Below the pieces are notes generated by a model. It was not told where the DNA came from. It did no database searches and saw only the letters and a list, made by a program, of their open reading frames with translations. The position numbers were made by a program, and so were the translations under genes. A stretch of DNA of 64,000 nucleotides from Butyrivibrio fibrisolvens 16/4 (lineage in GTDB: Bacteria > Bacillota > Clostridia > Lachnospirales > Lachnospiraceae), in assembly GCA_000209815.1 (NCBI GenBank), contig FP929036.1, forward strand, positions 1,501,824 to 1,565,823, written 5' to 3'. This document shows positions 40,456 to 49,238 of the stretch, one piece after another. The first letter of the stretch is position 1. Each line of letters starts with the position of its first letter.

Positions 40456-41209
40456 AAACAGCACTTATTACAGGAGCAACATCTGGAATAGGAAGAGAGT
40501 TTGCTATTCAGCTTGCTAAGAGAGGCTATAGGCTCGTGGTTATAGGTAGAAGAGTGGAACGTCTTGAGGAGCTTAAAGAAGCTGTGGATGTTCCAGTGGA
40601 AATCATCCCGATGGATCTTAGCAAGAAAAAGGAGTGCTTTGCACTATTAGAACAGCTTAAAGATGAGAATATAGATGTTTTCATCAATAATGCAGGATTT
40701 GGTCTGGCTGGTTCATTTATTGAGACTGATATTAAAAAGAAGTTGGCATGATTAAGGTAAATGACGTTGCCATGCACATATTATTCAAGGGCATTCTTCA
40801 AAATATGCAGGAGGCCGGCGAAGGTCATATAATCAATGTGGCATCATCAGCAGGACTTCTTCCAGCCGGCCCTTATATGGCTACCTATTATGCTTCAAAG
40901 GCTTATGTAGTCAGCCTTACAAGAGCGGTAGCTGTAGAGTTAAAAGAAATGGGTAGCAAAATCAGGGTTAGTGCTCTTTGTCCAGGGCCTGTGGATACAG
41001 AGTTTAACGAAAATGCTAAGGTGGTTTTTGCTCTCAAAGGAATCACTCCACAGCAATGTGTTAAGGAAGCCCTTAAGGGTATGGACAAAAAGAAATTAAT
41101 CATTGTTCCATCGCTAAGAATGAAGCTTGCAACTATATTTTCACATCTTGTGCCTTATCCTATTCTTGTGAAAATTACTGGTAGACAGCAGAAGAAAAAA
41201 CTGGGGTAA
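40452..41209 (+). CDS. Short-chain dehydrogenase/reductase (frame break)
   Basis: About 252 residues after repair of an A5 run (40734-40738), giving DIKKEVGMIKVNDVAM. The cofactor loop is TGATSGIG, the NNAG motif follows, then Ser in NVASSAGLL and the catalytic YYASKAY. It uses NAD(P)H to oxidise or reduce an unknown alcohol or ketone. The C-terminal extension (about 40 hydrophobic-basic residues ending GRQQKKKLG) is like those of membrane-associated SDRs such as YdfG/YqjQ types. It overlaps the HD gene by 4 bases and lies 6 bases before surE. Confidence 0.83.
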
Positions 41210-41215
41210 TAATGT

Positions 41216-41932
41216 ATGAGAATTCTAATTACTAACGACGATGGCATTCAGGCTGCTGGCATTATTAGGCTTGCCAGAGCAGCTAAAGAGTTTGGAGAAG
41301 TGTGGGTGGTGGCTCCGGAAAGTCAGCGAAGCGCAGCTAGCCATAGCATCAGCTTACATAATGCAATTGATATATATCCATGTGAGGATTTTCCTATAGA
41401 AGGAGTACATGCATATTCCTGCAGTGGCACACCGGGAGACTGTGTCAGAGTAGGTAGCCTTAGCGTTATGCCAGCAAAACCTGATGTGGTATTATCAGGC
41501 ATCAATTTTGGACTTAATGTGGCATCAGATATTCAGTACTCGGCTACTGCTGGAGCGGCTTTTGAAGCGGCCTTTCAGGGGTATCACGCTATAGCTCTTT
41601 CAGAAGGATGTAATTTTTCTGATGTTACAGATAAATACATACGTGAGATTTTAAAAAAGCTTTTAGATTCGCCTTTAGAGGCTGGAAATATTCATAATGT
41701 TAATTTCCCAGACTGTCCACTTTCAGATTGTCAGGGAATCCTTTATGACAGAACAGTTTCCAGAGGAATGTTTTATAAAGACCACTACAATGTTGTGGAA
41801 GAACTGGATGACGGCGGCATCAGATATATGGTGGAGGGAGTTTATACCCCTGAAGCAGAAGATGATTCGGATTTTCACGCCGTATTAAACAACTATATCT
41901 CAGTCGGTGTTGTAAATAATATTGGTTATTGA
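41216..41932 (+). CDS. surE: 5'-nucleotidase SurE
   Basis: A 238-residue metal-dependent nucleotidase acting on nucleoside monophosphates. The metal site begins LITNDDGIQAAGI, followed by VVAPESQRSAASHSI with the second ligand set, and LSGINFGLN. These are diagnostic of SurE. Third gene of the HD-SDR-surE operon. Confidence 0.93.
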   Translation: MRILITNDDGIQAAGIIRLARAAKEFGEVWVVAPESQRSAASHSISLHNAIDIYPCEDFPIEGVHAYSCSGTPGDCVRVGSLSVMPAKPDVVLSGINFGLNVASDIQYSATAGAAFEAAFQGYHAIALSEGCNFSDVTDKYIREILKKLLDSPLEAGNIHNVNFPDCPLSDCQGILYDRTVSRGMFYKDHYNVVEELDDGGIRYMVEGVYTPEAEDDSDFHAVLNNYISVGVVNNIGY

Positions 41933-41974
41933 TATAATTACACTAGTTTTTCTATGAGAATTTAGGAGGCAGCT

Positions 41975-42352
41975 ATGGCAGAAAATAAGAATTTTGTGAT
42001 AAATGTTAACGGTGATGGTGGTGTCAATATCTCTGAGGAGGTTGTTGGTATCATTGCAGGTCTTGGTGCAGTTGAGGTAGAGGGTGTAGAGTCACTTGCT
42101 GGAAATCTTACAGCTGATACTATTTCAAAGGCTGGTCAGGGTAAGCTTGCAAAGGCTATCAAGGTTGTTGATGGAGATCCTGGAAAGATTATTGTTCGTA
42201 TGGCTATTAATATGAAGTACGGCTACGAGATTCCAAAGGTTTCTGGAATGGTTCAGGAGAAGGTTAAGCAGGCAGTTGAGACTATGACAGGTCTTGAGGT
42301 TACTGCTGTAGATATTCGCATTGCTACAGTTAGTGTTTCTTCAAACAACTAG
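41975..42352 (+). CDS. Asp23/Gls24-family envelope stress protein
   Basis: A 125-residue protein of the Asp23/YqhY group. It reads GGVNISEEVVGIIAGLGAVE, then EGVESLAGN and VRMAINMKYGYEIPKVSGMV. In Firmicutes the family member next to nusB (YqhY) is linked to control of lipid synthesis and membrane stress. Here too it lies just upstream of nusB. AGGAGG precedes the ATG. The 112 bases after it hold a GGGGTGC/GCATCCC hairpin without a T run. Confidence 0.9.
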   Translation: MAENKNFVINVNGDGGVNISEEVVGIIAGLGAVEVEGVESLAGNLTADTISKAGQGKLAKAIKVVDGDPGKIIVRMAINMKYGYEIPKVSGMVQEKVKQAVETMTGLEVTAVDIRIATVSVSSNN

Positions 42353-42464
42353 TTTGCAGTTATTTATTTTTTATGCATATTAATGTATAATTATGGGGTG
42401 CTATCTTTATGGTGGCATCCCTATATTATTCTAAATATCAACATTTTTTTAGGAGTATTTATTT

Positions 42465-42887
42465 ATGAATAGACACGAAGTCAGAAAAGAAGTATTCAAG
42501 GCAGTATTCATGAACGAGTTTCATGACGCTGATGACATGAAGAGTGTTATAGATACATTCCTTCAGGGTCGTAATAATGCCGAGACAGAGGATTTGGCAA
42601 AGAACAATAAGACCCCAGAGGATGAGGAATACATCAAGACAAAATCAGAAGCTATTATTGCTAAACTTCCAGAAATCGACGAGATGATTAACAAGTCTGT
42701 AGACGGATGGAAGACTACACGTATGGCAAAGGTAGATCTTACACTTATCCGCCTTGCTTTATACGAAATCAAATTCGAGAACATTCCTGTAGGTGTAGCT
42801 ATCAATGAAGCTGTTACACTTGCTGACGAGTTCGGTACAGACAGTTCTGCCGGATTTGTTAATGGAGCATTAGCTAAATTAGTATAA
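42465..42887 (+). CDS. nusB: Transcription antitermination factor NusB
   Basis: A 140-residue all-helical protein that binds boxA RNA and, with NusE, supports rRNA antitermination. It reads NRHEVRKEVFKAVFMNEFHD at the start, and the family signature KVDLTLIRLALYEI followed by VAINEAVTLADEFGTDSSAG-FVNGAL. Its stop overlaps the xseA ATG by one base, the start of the long operon running to recN. Confidence 0.93.
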   Translation: MNRHEVRKEVFKAVFMNEFHDADDMKSVIDTFLQGRNNAETEDLAKNNKTPEDEEYIKTKSEAIIAKLPEIDEMINKSVDGWKTTRMAKVDLTLIRLALYEIKFENIPVGVAINEAVTLADEFGTDSSAGFVNGALAKLV

Positions 42888-44104
42888 TGAATAAAAATGT
42901 ATATAGTGTTTCGCAGGTAAATACATATATTGAGCGGATGTTTTCCGACGATTTTATGCTTGGAAATCTATCTCTTTCAGGTGAGGTCAGCAATTGCAAA
43001 TACAATCACACTGGCCATATCTATTTCACCTTAAAGGATGACAAGGCTGCTATTTCCTGTGTTATGTTTGCAGGAAAGCGCGCAAAGGGGCTTCGCTTTC
43101 AGATGAAGGATGGAGACCAGATAGTGGTCACTGGCTATGTAGGTGTTTACAAGCCATACGGCACCTATCAGGTCTATGCTAATGAAATAGAGCTTCAGGG
43201 AGTAGGCGATTTATATCAGCGCTTCGAGGCCCTAAAGGCAGAGCTTGAAGAAAGTGGCATGTTTGATGCTATGTACAAAAAGCCACTTCCTACTCACGCA
43301 ATGAAAATCGGCGTCGTAACAGCACCTACTGGAGCGGCAGTTCACGATATCATTCGTGTTTCCAAGACTCGCAATCCATATGTTTCCATCATTCTTTATC
43401 CTGCACAGGTTCAGGGAGAGGGGGCAGTGCCTTCTGTTGTTTCTGGTATTCAGTGTCTGGATGAAATGGATTTGGATGTGATTATTGTTGGTCGTGGCGG
43501 CGGTTCTATTGAGGACCTTTGGGCTTTCAATGAGGAGGCAGTGGCCAGGGCGATTTTTAATGCCAATACACCTATCATATCTGCAGTTGGTCACGAGACA
43601 GATGTTACCATTGCAGATTTTGTGGCAGATAGAAGAGCTGCTACTCCATCACAGGCCGCAGAGCTTGCCAATTTTGTTTATCAGGATTTTGCTAATCAGC
43701 TTTCTCGTTATTCAGATAAGCTGGAACGAAATCTTGATTTTAAAATTCAGGCCTATCAGGAACGCCTAATGGGATTTCGTCAGCAATTGCAGCTTCTTCG
43801 TCCAGAGAACAAAATCAAGGCAAACGAGGAACGCTTAAAGAATCTTTCAATGAGACTGGACAATCTTATCCATATAAAGCTGGATAGATACGAAAATCGT
43901 CTAGTAGCATTATCAGGTAGATTAGATGGCCTATCACCAGCTAAAAAGCTGGCAGCAGGCTTCGGATATATTACTGATGGGGCAGGAAAACGAGTTGATA
44001 CCGTTTCTTCTATATCTGTTGGAGATAGCATCAATATCAGAATCAAGGACGGCGAGCTTATCACTCAGGTTACAGACAGGAGATTATATGGCTCAGAAAA
44101 ATGA
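42887..44104 (+). CDS. xseA: Exodeoxyribonuclease VII large subunit
   Basis: A 405-residue catalytic subunit of exonuclease VII, which degrades single-stranded DNA from both ends. It has an N-terminal OB fold (YSVSQVNTYIERMF, LSGEVSNCKYNHTGHIYFTL) and the catalytic block IGVVTAPTGAAVHDIIRV with VGRGGGSIEDLWAFNEE and HETDVTIADFVADRRA-ATPS. A coiled-coil region follows that holds XseB. It overlaps xseB by 17 bases. Confidence 0.95.
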   Translation: MNKNVYSVSQVNTYIERMFSDDFMLGNLSLSGEVSNCKYNHTGHIYFTLKDDKAAISCVMFAGKRAKGLRFQMKDGDQIVVTGYVGVYKPYGTYQVYANEIELQGVGDLYQRFEALKAELEESGMFDAMYKKPLPTHAMKIGVVTAPTGAAVHDIIRVSKTRNPYVSIILYPAQVQGEGAVPSVVSGIQCLDEMDLDVIIVGRGGGSIEDLWAFNEEAVARAIFNANTPIISAVGHETDVTIADFVADRRAATPSQAAELANFVYQDFANQLSRYSDKLERNLDFKIQAYQERLMGFRQQLQLLRPENKIKANEERLKNLSMRLDNLIHIKLDRYENRLVALSGRLDGLSPAKKLAAGFGYITDGAGKRVDTVSSISVGDSINIRIKDGELITQVTDRRLYGSEK

Positions 44105-44321
44105 TAATCAGGATATTACAATTGAACAGAGCTTTGAAGCTTTAGAGGAAATCATTTCAAAGATGGAGTCTGCGGACATTTCTTTGGATGATTCCTTCGC
44201 TTTATACAAGGAAGGTATGGCTCAGCTACAGCAGGCCAATGCCAAAATCGAGCAGACAAAGAAAGCAGTTATGGCCATCAATAAAGAGGGTGGCTTAGAT
44301 GTTTTTGAAGGGGAAGACTAG
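44088..44321 (+). CDS. xseB: Exodeoxyribonuclease VII small subunit
   Basis: A 77-residue coiled-coil partner of XseA. It reads TIEQSFEALEEIISKMESAD, then ISLDDSFALYKEGMAQL, the family signature. The ATG at 44088 lies inside the end of xseA; the long open frame upstream is not used. Confidence 0.93.
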   Translation: MAQKNDNQDITIEQSFEALEEIISKMESADISLDDSFALYKEGMAQLQQANAKIEQTKKAVMAINKEGGLDVFEGED

Positions 44322-44322
44322 A

Positions 44323-45216
44323 ATGGATATTAATAACGAGCTGATTGTTAGAGCAGAAGCAGCAGAAGATGTAGTAATTAGATTTTTACCGGATGTGGAA
44401 GGTCTGCAAAGTAGCATTTTTGATGCTATGCAGTACAGTGTCACCGCTGGTGGCAAGCGTCTTCGTCCTATTCTTATGAACGAGACTTTCACACTGTTTG
44501 GTGGAGAGGGCGATGTAATTGAGCCATTTATGGCAGCCATCGAGTTAATCCACACATATTCGCTGGTACATGATGATTTGCCGGCTATGGACAATGATTC
44601 GCTTCGCAGAGGCAAGCCTACTACTCACGCAGTTTACGGTGAGGCTATGGGCGTTCTTGCAGGAGACGCACTTTTGAATTACGCATTTGAAACGGCTCTT
44701 AATGCCTATGATGCTGATATTGATACAGTTCGTGTTACAGAGGCTATGCGTATCCTGGCTAGAAAGGCTGGGGTTTTTGGTATGATTGGCGGACAGGTGG
44801 TGGACGTCGAATCAGAGAAAAAGCAGCTTGAAATGACCAAAGAAAAAATAGATTTTATATATGAGCTAAAGACAGGCGCTCTTATCGAGGCAGCAATGAT
44901 GATTGGGGCTGTTCTTGCAGGTGCTACAGAGCAGCAGGTTACCACCGTAGAAAATGTTGCTAAAAAGATAGGACTGGCCTTCCAGATTCAGGATGATATT
45001 CTTGATGTAATTGGCGATGAGGCCACTATCGGAAAGCCTATCGGCTCAGATGAAAGAAACGAGAAATGTACATTCGTTACATTTGCAGGTATTGAAAAAT
45101 CCAAGGAAGAGGTAAAACGTCTCACTGATGAGGCTATTGAGGAGCTAAACAGCTTACCATACAAGAATGAGTTCTTAAATGAGCTTCTCAATTACTTAGT
45201 TTACAGAGACAAATAA
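44323..45216 (+). CDS. ispA: Polyprenyl (farnesyl) diphosphate synthase
   Basis: A 297-residue trans-prenyltransferase that condenses IPP with allylic diphosphates to give farnesyl diphosphate. The first Asp-rich motif is LVHDDLPAMDNDSLRRG and the second is QIQDDILDVIGDE. GGKRLRP binds IPP. The ATG at 44323 is chosen because GGGGAAG lies about eight bases upstream; it directly follows xseB. Together with dxs downstream it serves undecaprenyl and quinone-type isoprenoid supply. Confidence 0.93.
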   Translation: MDINNELIVRAEAAEDVVIRFLPDVEGLQSSIFDAMQYSVTAGGKRLRPILMNETFTLFGGEGDVIEPFMAAIELIHTYSLVHDDLPAMDNDSLRRGKPTTHAVYGEAMGVLAGDALLNYAFETALNAYDADIDTVRVTEAMRILARKAGVFGMIGGQVVDVESEKKQLEMTKEKIDFIYELKTGALIEAAMMIGAVLAGATEQQVTTVENVAKKIGLAFQIQDDILDVIGDEATIGKPIGSDERNEKCTFVTFAGIEKSKEEVKRLTDEAIEELNSLPYKNEFLNELLNYLVYRDK

Positions 45217-45221
45217 GATTT

Positions 45222-47078
45222 ATGGTTCTTGATAAAATAAAGCAGCCTAACGACATAAAGAAATTAACTAGCGAAGAGATTCAGGCTTTGCCTCAGGAAA
45301 TAAGGTCTTTCCTGATTGAACACCTTTCAAAAACTGGTGGTCATCTGGCATCAAACTTAGGTACAGTAGAGCTTACAATTGCGCTACATCTGCTTCTGGA
45401 CTTCCCAGAGGACAAACTGGTTTGGGATGTTGGTCATCAGGCATACACTCACAAGATTCTTACGGGACGTGCCTCAGATTTTGAGAACCTACGTCAGTAC
45501 GGCGGTATGAGCGGTTTCCCTAAAAGATCTGAAAGTGATTGTGATAGTTTTGATACAGGTCACAGCTCTACATCCTTATCTGCGGCCCTTGGTTATTGTA
45601 TGGCCAGGGATTTGGCAGAGGAGCACTATAAGGTAGCAGCTGTTATTGGCGATGGTGCACTTACAGGTGGTCTTGCTTACGAGGCATTAAATAATGCATC
45701 ACGTCTTCAAAAGTCAAATCTTCTCATTATCCTTAACGATAATGAGATGTCTATATCGAAAAATGTTGGCGGAATGTCTGTCAACCTGGAGAAGCTACGT
45801 ACCAGCTCAAAATATGTTGGACTGAAAAACAACGTGCTTTCTTCCCTTGAAAATTGGCCACATGGTGAGGGCATTATTCGTAAAATCCGTACAACCAAAA
45901 ACGGAATCAAATCATTAATGGTTCCTAATATGGTATTTGAGGATTTAGGCATAATGTATCTTGGTCCAGTTGATGGACACGATATAAATGCTATGCTCAA
46001 CACCTTCAAAATGGCTGCACGTATCAATGGACCAGTTCTTGTACATGTTATTACTAAGAAAGGTAATGGTTATCTTCCAGCAGAGCGCCATCCTTCACGT
46101 TTCCACGGTACAGATATTTTTGAAATAGAGACAGGTCTTCCTAAGAGAAGCAGCAATCCAGGGTATACAGATGTTTTCTCCACTGTTATGAGAAAGATGG
46201 GAGATAGAAATCCTGAGGTTGTGGCTATTACAGCTGCTATGGCTGAGGGTGCAGGTTTAAAGCGTTTTAGAAATATGTTCCCTGATAGGTTCTTCGATGT
46301 GGGTATTGCAGAAGAGCATGCAGTTACATTTGCGGCTGGTCTTGCTTTAGGTGGAAGAATTCCAGTGTTTGCTGTATATTCTTCATTCCTGCAGAGGGCA
46401 TACGACCAGATTCTTGAGGATGTTTGTCTTCAGAATCTTCATGTTATATTTGCAATAGACCGTGCAGGTTTGGTTGGTGCAGATGGTAGCACACATCAGG
46501 GTGTGTTTGATATTTCATTCCTTTCTGCCATGCCAAATATGACAATTATGGCTCCAAAGAATAAATGGGAGCTTTCAGATATGATGAAATATGCGGTATC
46601 TTCTCACTGCGGACCAATCGCTGTCAGATATCCTAGAGGAGAGGCGTATTGCGGTTTGAAGGAGCATCGTGCTCCAATTGAGCTTGGCAAAGCAGAAGAA
46701 ATCAAAGCAGGCTCTAAGGTTTTATTTTTTGCACTTGGCTCTATGGTTAAGAAGGCAGAGGAAGTAGAGGCGCTTCTTTTGGAAAAGGGTATTGATGCAG
46801 GTATCTGCAATGCCCGTTTTGCAAAGCCATTTGATAAAGATTACCTTGATTCAGTTCATGATAATTATGATCTTATTGTCACAATGGAAGAGAATGTTAT
46901 TACTGGAGGCTTTGGTCAGCAGGTGCAGACTTATCTTTCAGACAAGGGTTACAAGGGACGTGTTCTTAAGATTGCAGTCCCAGATGAATTTGTTCAGCAC
47001 GGCAGTGTTACACTTCTTTTCAAGGAGCTTGGTATGGATGCTGAATCAATTACAGAACGTATTTTAAATGTTTTATAG
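45222..47078 (+). CDS. dxs: 1-deoxy-D-xylulose-5-phosphate synthase
   Basis: A 618-residue thiamine-diphosphate enzyme making DXP from pyruvate and glyceraldehyde 3-phosphate, the first step of the MEP isoprenoid route. VWDVGHQAYTHKIL, DTGHSSTSLSAALG and the TPP motif GDGALTGGLAYEALNN are present. The central pyrimidine domain has GIAEEHAVTFAAGLA with the catalytic Glu, and the transketolase C-terminal domain ends the protein. It lies 5 bases after ispA. Confidence 0.95.
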   Translation: MVLDKIKQPNDIKKLTSEEIQALPQEIRSFLIEHLSKTGGHLASNLGTVELTIALHLLLDFPEDKLVWDVGHQAYTHKILTGRASDFENLRQYGGMSGFPKRSESDCDSFDTGHSSTSLSAALGYCMARDLAEEHYKVAAVIGDGALTGGLAYEALNNASRLQKSNLLIILNDNEMSISKNVGGMSVNLEKLRTSSKYVGLKNNVLSSLENWPHGEGIIRKIRTTKNGIKSLMVPNMVFEDLGIMYLGPVDGHDINAMLNTFKMAARINGPVLVHVITKKGNGYLPAERHPSRFHGTDIFEIETGLPKRSSNPGYTDVFSTVMRKMGDRNPEVVAITAAMAEGAGLKRFRNMFPDRFFDVGIAEEHAVTFAAGLALGGRIPVFAVYSSFLQRAYDQILEDVCLQNLHVIFAIDRAGLVGADGSTHQGVFDISFLSAMPNMTIMAPKNKWELSDMMKYAVSSHCGPIAVRYPRGEAYCGLKEHRAPIELGKAEEIKAGSKVLFFALGSMVKKAEEVEALLLEKGIDAGICNARFAKPFDKDYLDSVHDNYDLIVTMEENVITGGFGQQVQTYLSDKGYKGRVLKIAVPDEFVQHGSVTLLFKELGMDAESITERILNVL

Positions 47079-47087
47079 GATAGTAGA

Positions 47088-47885
47088 ATGAAAGAAAGAC
47101 TTGATATAGTTTTAGTAGACAGGGGCTTTGCTCCATCTCGTGAAAAGGCCAAGACTATGATTATGGAAGGCTATGTTTTTGTTAAAGGTAATCGCGAGGA
47201 CAAGGCAGGCACAAAAATTGATGTTGATGCTGATATCGAAATCCATGGTCAGCAGCTAAAATATGTTAGCCGTGGAGGTCTAAAGCTTGAAAAGGCAATG
47301 ACTCATTTTGACATCACTCTTGATGGCAAGGTATGCATGGATATTGGTGCTTCCACAGGTGGTTTTACCGACTGTATGCTTCAGAATGGTGCCAGCAAGG
47401 TATTTTCTGTAGATGTGGGCTACGGCCAGTTTGCATGGAAGCTTCGTCAGGATCCACGAGTTGTATGTATGGAAAAGACAAACATCCGCTATGTCACATT
47501 AGAGGACATAGGAGAAAAGCTTGATTTTGCTTCTGTGGATGTTTCTTTTATCAGCCTTACAAAGGTTCTTGGACCTGCAAAGGCACTTTTAAATGACGAT
47601 GCTGAAATGGTTTGTCTTATTAAGCCACAGTTCGAAGCAGGTCGAGAGAAGGTTGGTAAGAAGGGTGTTGTTCGTGATCCAGCGGTTCATGAAGAAGTCA
47701 TTAACAACATCATCAATTTTGTTACTGAGATAGGTTTTTATGTGCTTCATTTGGAATTTTCTCCAATTAAGGGGCCAGAAGGTAATATAGAGTATCTTAT
47801 TCATATTTCTAACTCAGAAAAAGAGGGGGATGCTATTGATGTTGCTGCTGTTGTTGCAGCTGCTCACGGTAGTTTGGACAAATAA
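47088..47885 (+). CDS. tlyA: TlyA-family rRNA 2'-O-methyltransferase
   Basis: A 265-residue protein with an N-terminal S4 RNA-binding domain (RLDIVLVDRGFAPSREKAK) and an FtsJ-type methyltransferase (DIGASTGGFTDCMLQNGA as the SAM loop). The K-D-K-E set includes Lys in KLEKAMTHF and LIKPQFEAGREKVGK. TlyA methylates riboses in 16S and 23S rRNA; some family members are named hemolysin by history. It overlaps nadK by one base. Confidence 0.92.
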   Translation: MKERLDIVLVDRGFAPSREKAKTMIMEGYVFVKGNREDKAGTKIDVDADIEIHGQQLKYVSRGGLKLEKAMTHFDITLDGKVCMDIGASTGGFTDCMLQNGASKVFSVDVGYGQFAWKLRQDPRVVCMEKTNIRYVTLEDIGEKLDFASVDVSFISLTKVLGPAKALLNDDAEMVCLIKPQFEAGREKVGKKGVVRDPAVHEEVINNIINFVTEIGFYVLHLEFSPIKGPEGNIEYLIHISNSEKEGDAIDVAAVVAAAHGSLDK

Positions 47886-48727
47886 TGAAAAACTTTTTAA
47901 TTGTTGCAAGGTCTTTTAGCGATACACACGAGAAATATATTAATCTGATTCGCGATTATATCAAGGCACATGGCGGAATGTGTATTCTGGATTTGGATAC
48001 TTGTTCTGACAGTTCAGAAGAGCCAATATCTGTTGCTGATGATGTAGAGTGCATTATCACTGTTGGTGGAGATGGTACTGTTGTACGTGTTGCTCAGAAT
48101 GTTACCAATAGAAGTATTCCTATTGTTGGTTTAAACTGCGGTCATTTGGGTTATCTTTGTGATATGACTGTAGACAACGTGGAACATTGCCTTGATCAGC
48201 TCCTTAACGACAATTATAAAATAGATAAACGTATGATGCTTGAGGGCGATTGTTCTAATGATAGTAATAAATACAGGGCACTTAATGATATTGTTGTGGC
48301 ACCTGTTGCGGCAGGCTTGTATGTTTTAAATCTTACAGTAAAGGTTAATGGTATTCAGCTTTACAATCACAATTGTGATGGTCTTATTGTGGCCACACCT
48401 ACAGGCTCTACAGCCTATAATCTATCTGCAAATGGACCAATTGTCAGCCCACATGCAGATTGCATAATACTTACACCAATAAATCCTCATACACTTAATT
48501 CACGAAGCATCATACTTGCTTCTACAGATGAGGTGGAGGTTTTAATAGAGACCCGTCATGAGGAGGATGATCCTCAGGCGAACATAGTCTATGATGGCAC
48601 CCTTCGTCAGGTTTTGAAAAAGGGTGAGACACTTAGAATCTACAAATCTAAGACCACATCATATATGGCAATGCTTGAAAATGTAAATTTCTTGGAACGT
48701 ATAAGAGCAAGAATGCAGGAGATTTAG
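47885..48727 (+). CDS. nadK: NAD kinase
   Basis: A 280-residue enzyme that phosphorylates NAD to NADP. The diagnostic blocks are TVGGDGTVVRVAQN (GGDG), GLNCGHLGYLCD, the NE/D-type RALNDIVV and the catalytic TPTGSTAYNLSANGPIV. It sits between tlyA and argR, as in many Firmicutes. Confidence 0.94.
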   Translation: MKNFLIVARSFSDTHEKYINLIRDYIKAHGGMCILDLDTCSDSSEEPISVADDVECIITVGGDGTVVRVAQNVTNRSIPIVGLNCGHLGYLCDMTVDNVEHCLDQLLNDNYKIDKRMMLEGDCSNDSNKYRALNDIVVAPVAAGLYVLNLTVKVNGIQLYNHNCDGLIVATPTGSTAYNLSANGPIVSPHADCIILTPINPHTLNSRSIILASTDEVEVLIETRHEEDDPQANIVYDGTLRQVLKKGETLRIYKSKTTSYMAMLENVNFLERIRARMQEI

Positions 48728-49187
48728 ATGAAAATAGAAAGACAGGCAAAGATATTAGAATTAATAGTAAAGAATGAAATCGGTACTCAGGAAGAGCTGA
48801 CTGCACGTCTTGAGGATGCTGGATTTAATGCTACACAGGCTACAGTTTCCCGAGATATTCGTGAGATGAAGCTTACTAAGATTGCTGATAGTACTGGAAA
48901 ACTTCGTTATGTAGCTTACAAGTCTACAGAAGAAGATATGAATGAGAAATATATACGCATTTTCCTTGATGGTTTTGTTTCTATGGACAATGCAGAAAAT
49001 ATATTGGTTATTAAGACAGTTTCTGGTATGGCTATGGCTGTTGCTGCAGCTATGGACCATTTTTGATTATCCAGAGGTTGTTGGTGTCATTGCAGGTGAC
49101 GATACTATTATGTGCGCCATCCGCTCATTAGATGACACAGTTGCGATTATGGGGAAGCTCAAAAGAATTATTGAGCAGCGATATTAG
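48728..49187 (+). CDS. argR: Arginine repressor ArgR (frame break)
   Basis: About 152 residues after repair of a T5 run (49060-49064), which must be T4 to give AAMDHFDYPEVVGVIAGDDT. The N-terminal winged helix reads IGTQEELTARLEDAGFNATQ and ATVSRDIREMKLTKI. The C-terminal arginine-binding hexamer domain has GDDTIMCAIRSLDD with the two Asp residues that bind arginine. It should repress arginine synthesis genes such as argH at 56.8 kb. It starts directly after the nadK stop. Confidence 0.92.
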
Positions 49188-49238
49188 GAAAGGTGCAATT
49201 CCTAAGGTTGGCTATAAGGGTCAAAAAAGGAGAATAAT

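Noticed and set aside
48728-49187. ArgR break considered as programmed frameshifting
   Set aside because: No slippery heptamer or downstream structure, and the same kind of one-base run fault is seen in about 20 other genes.
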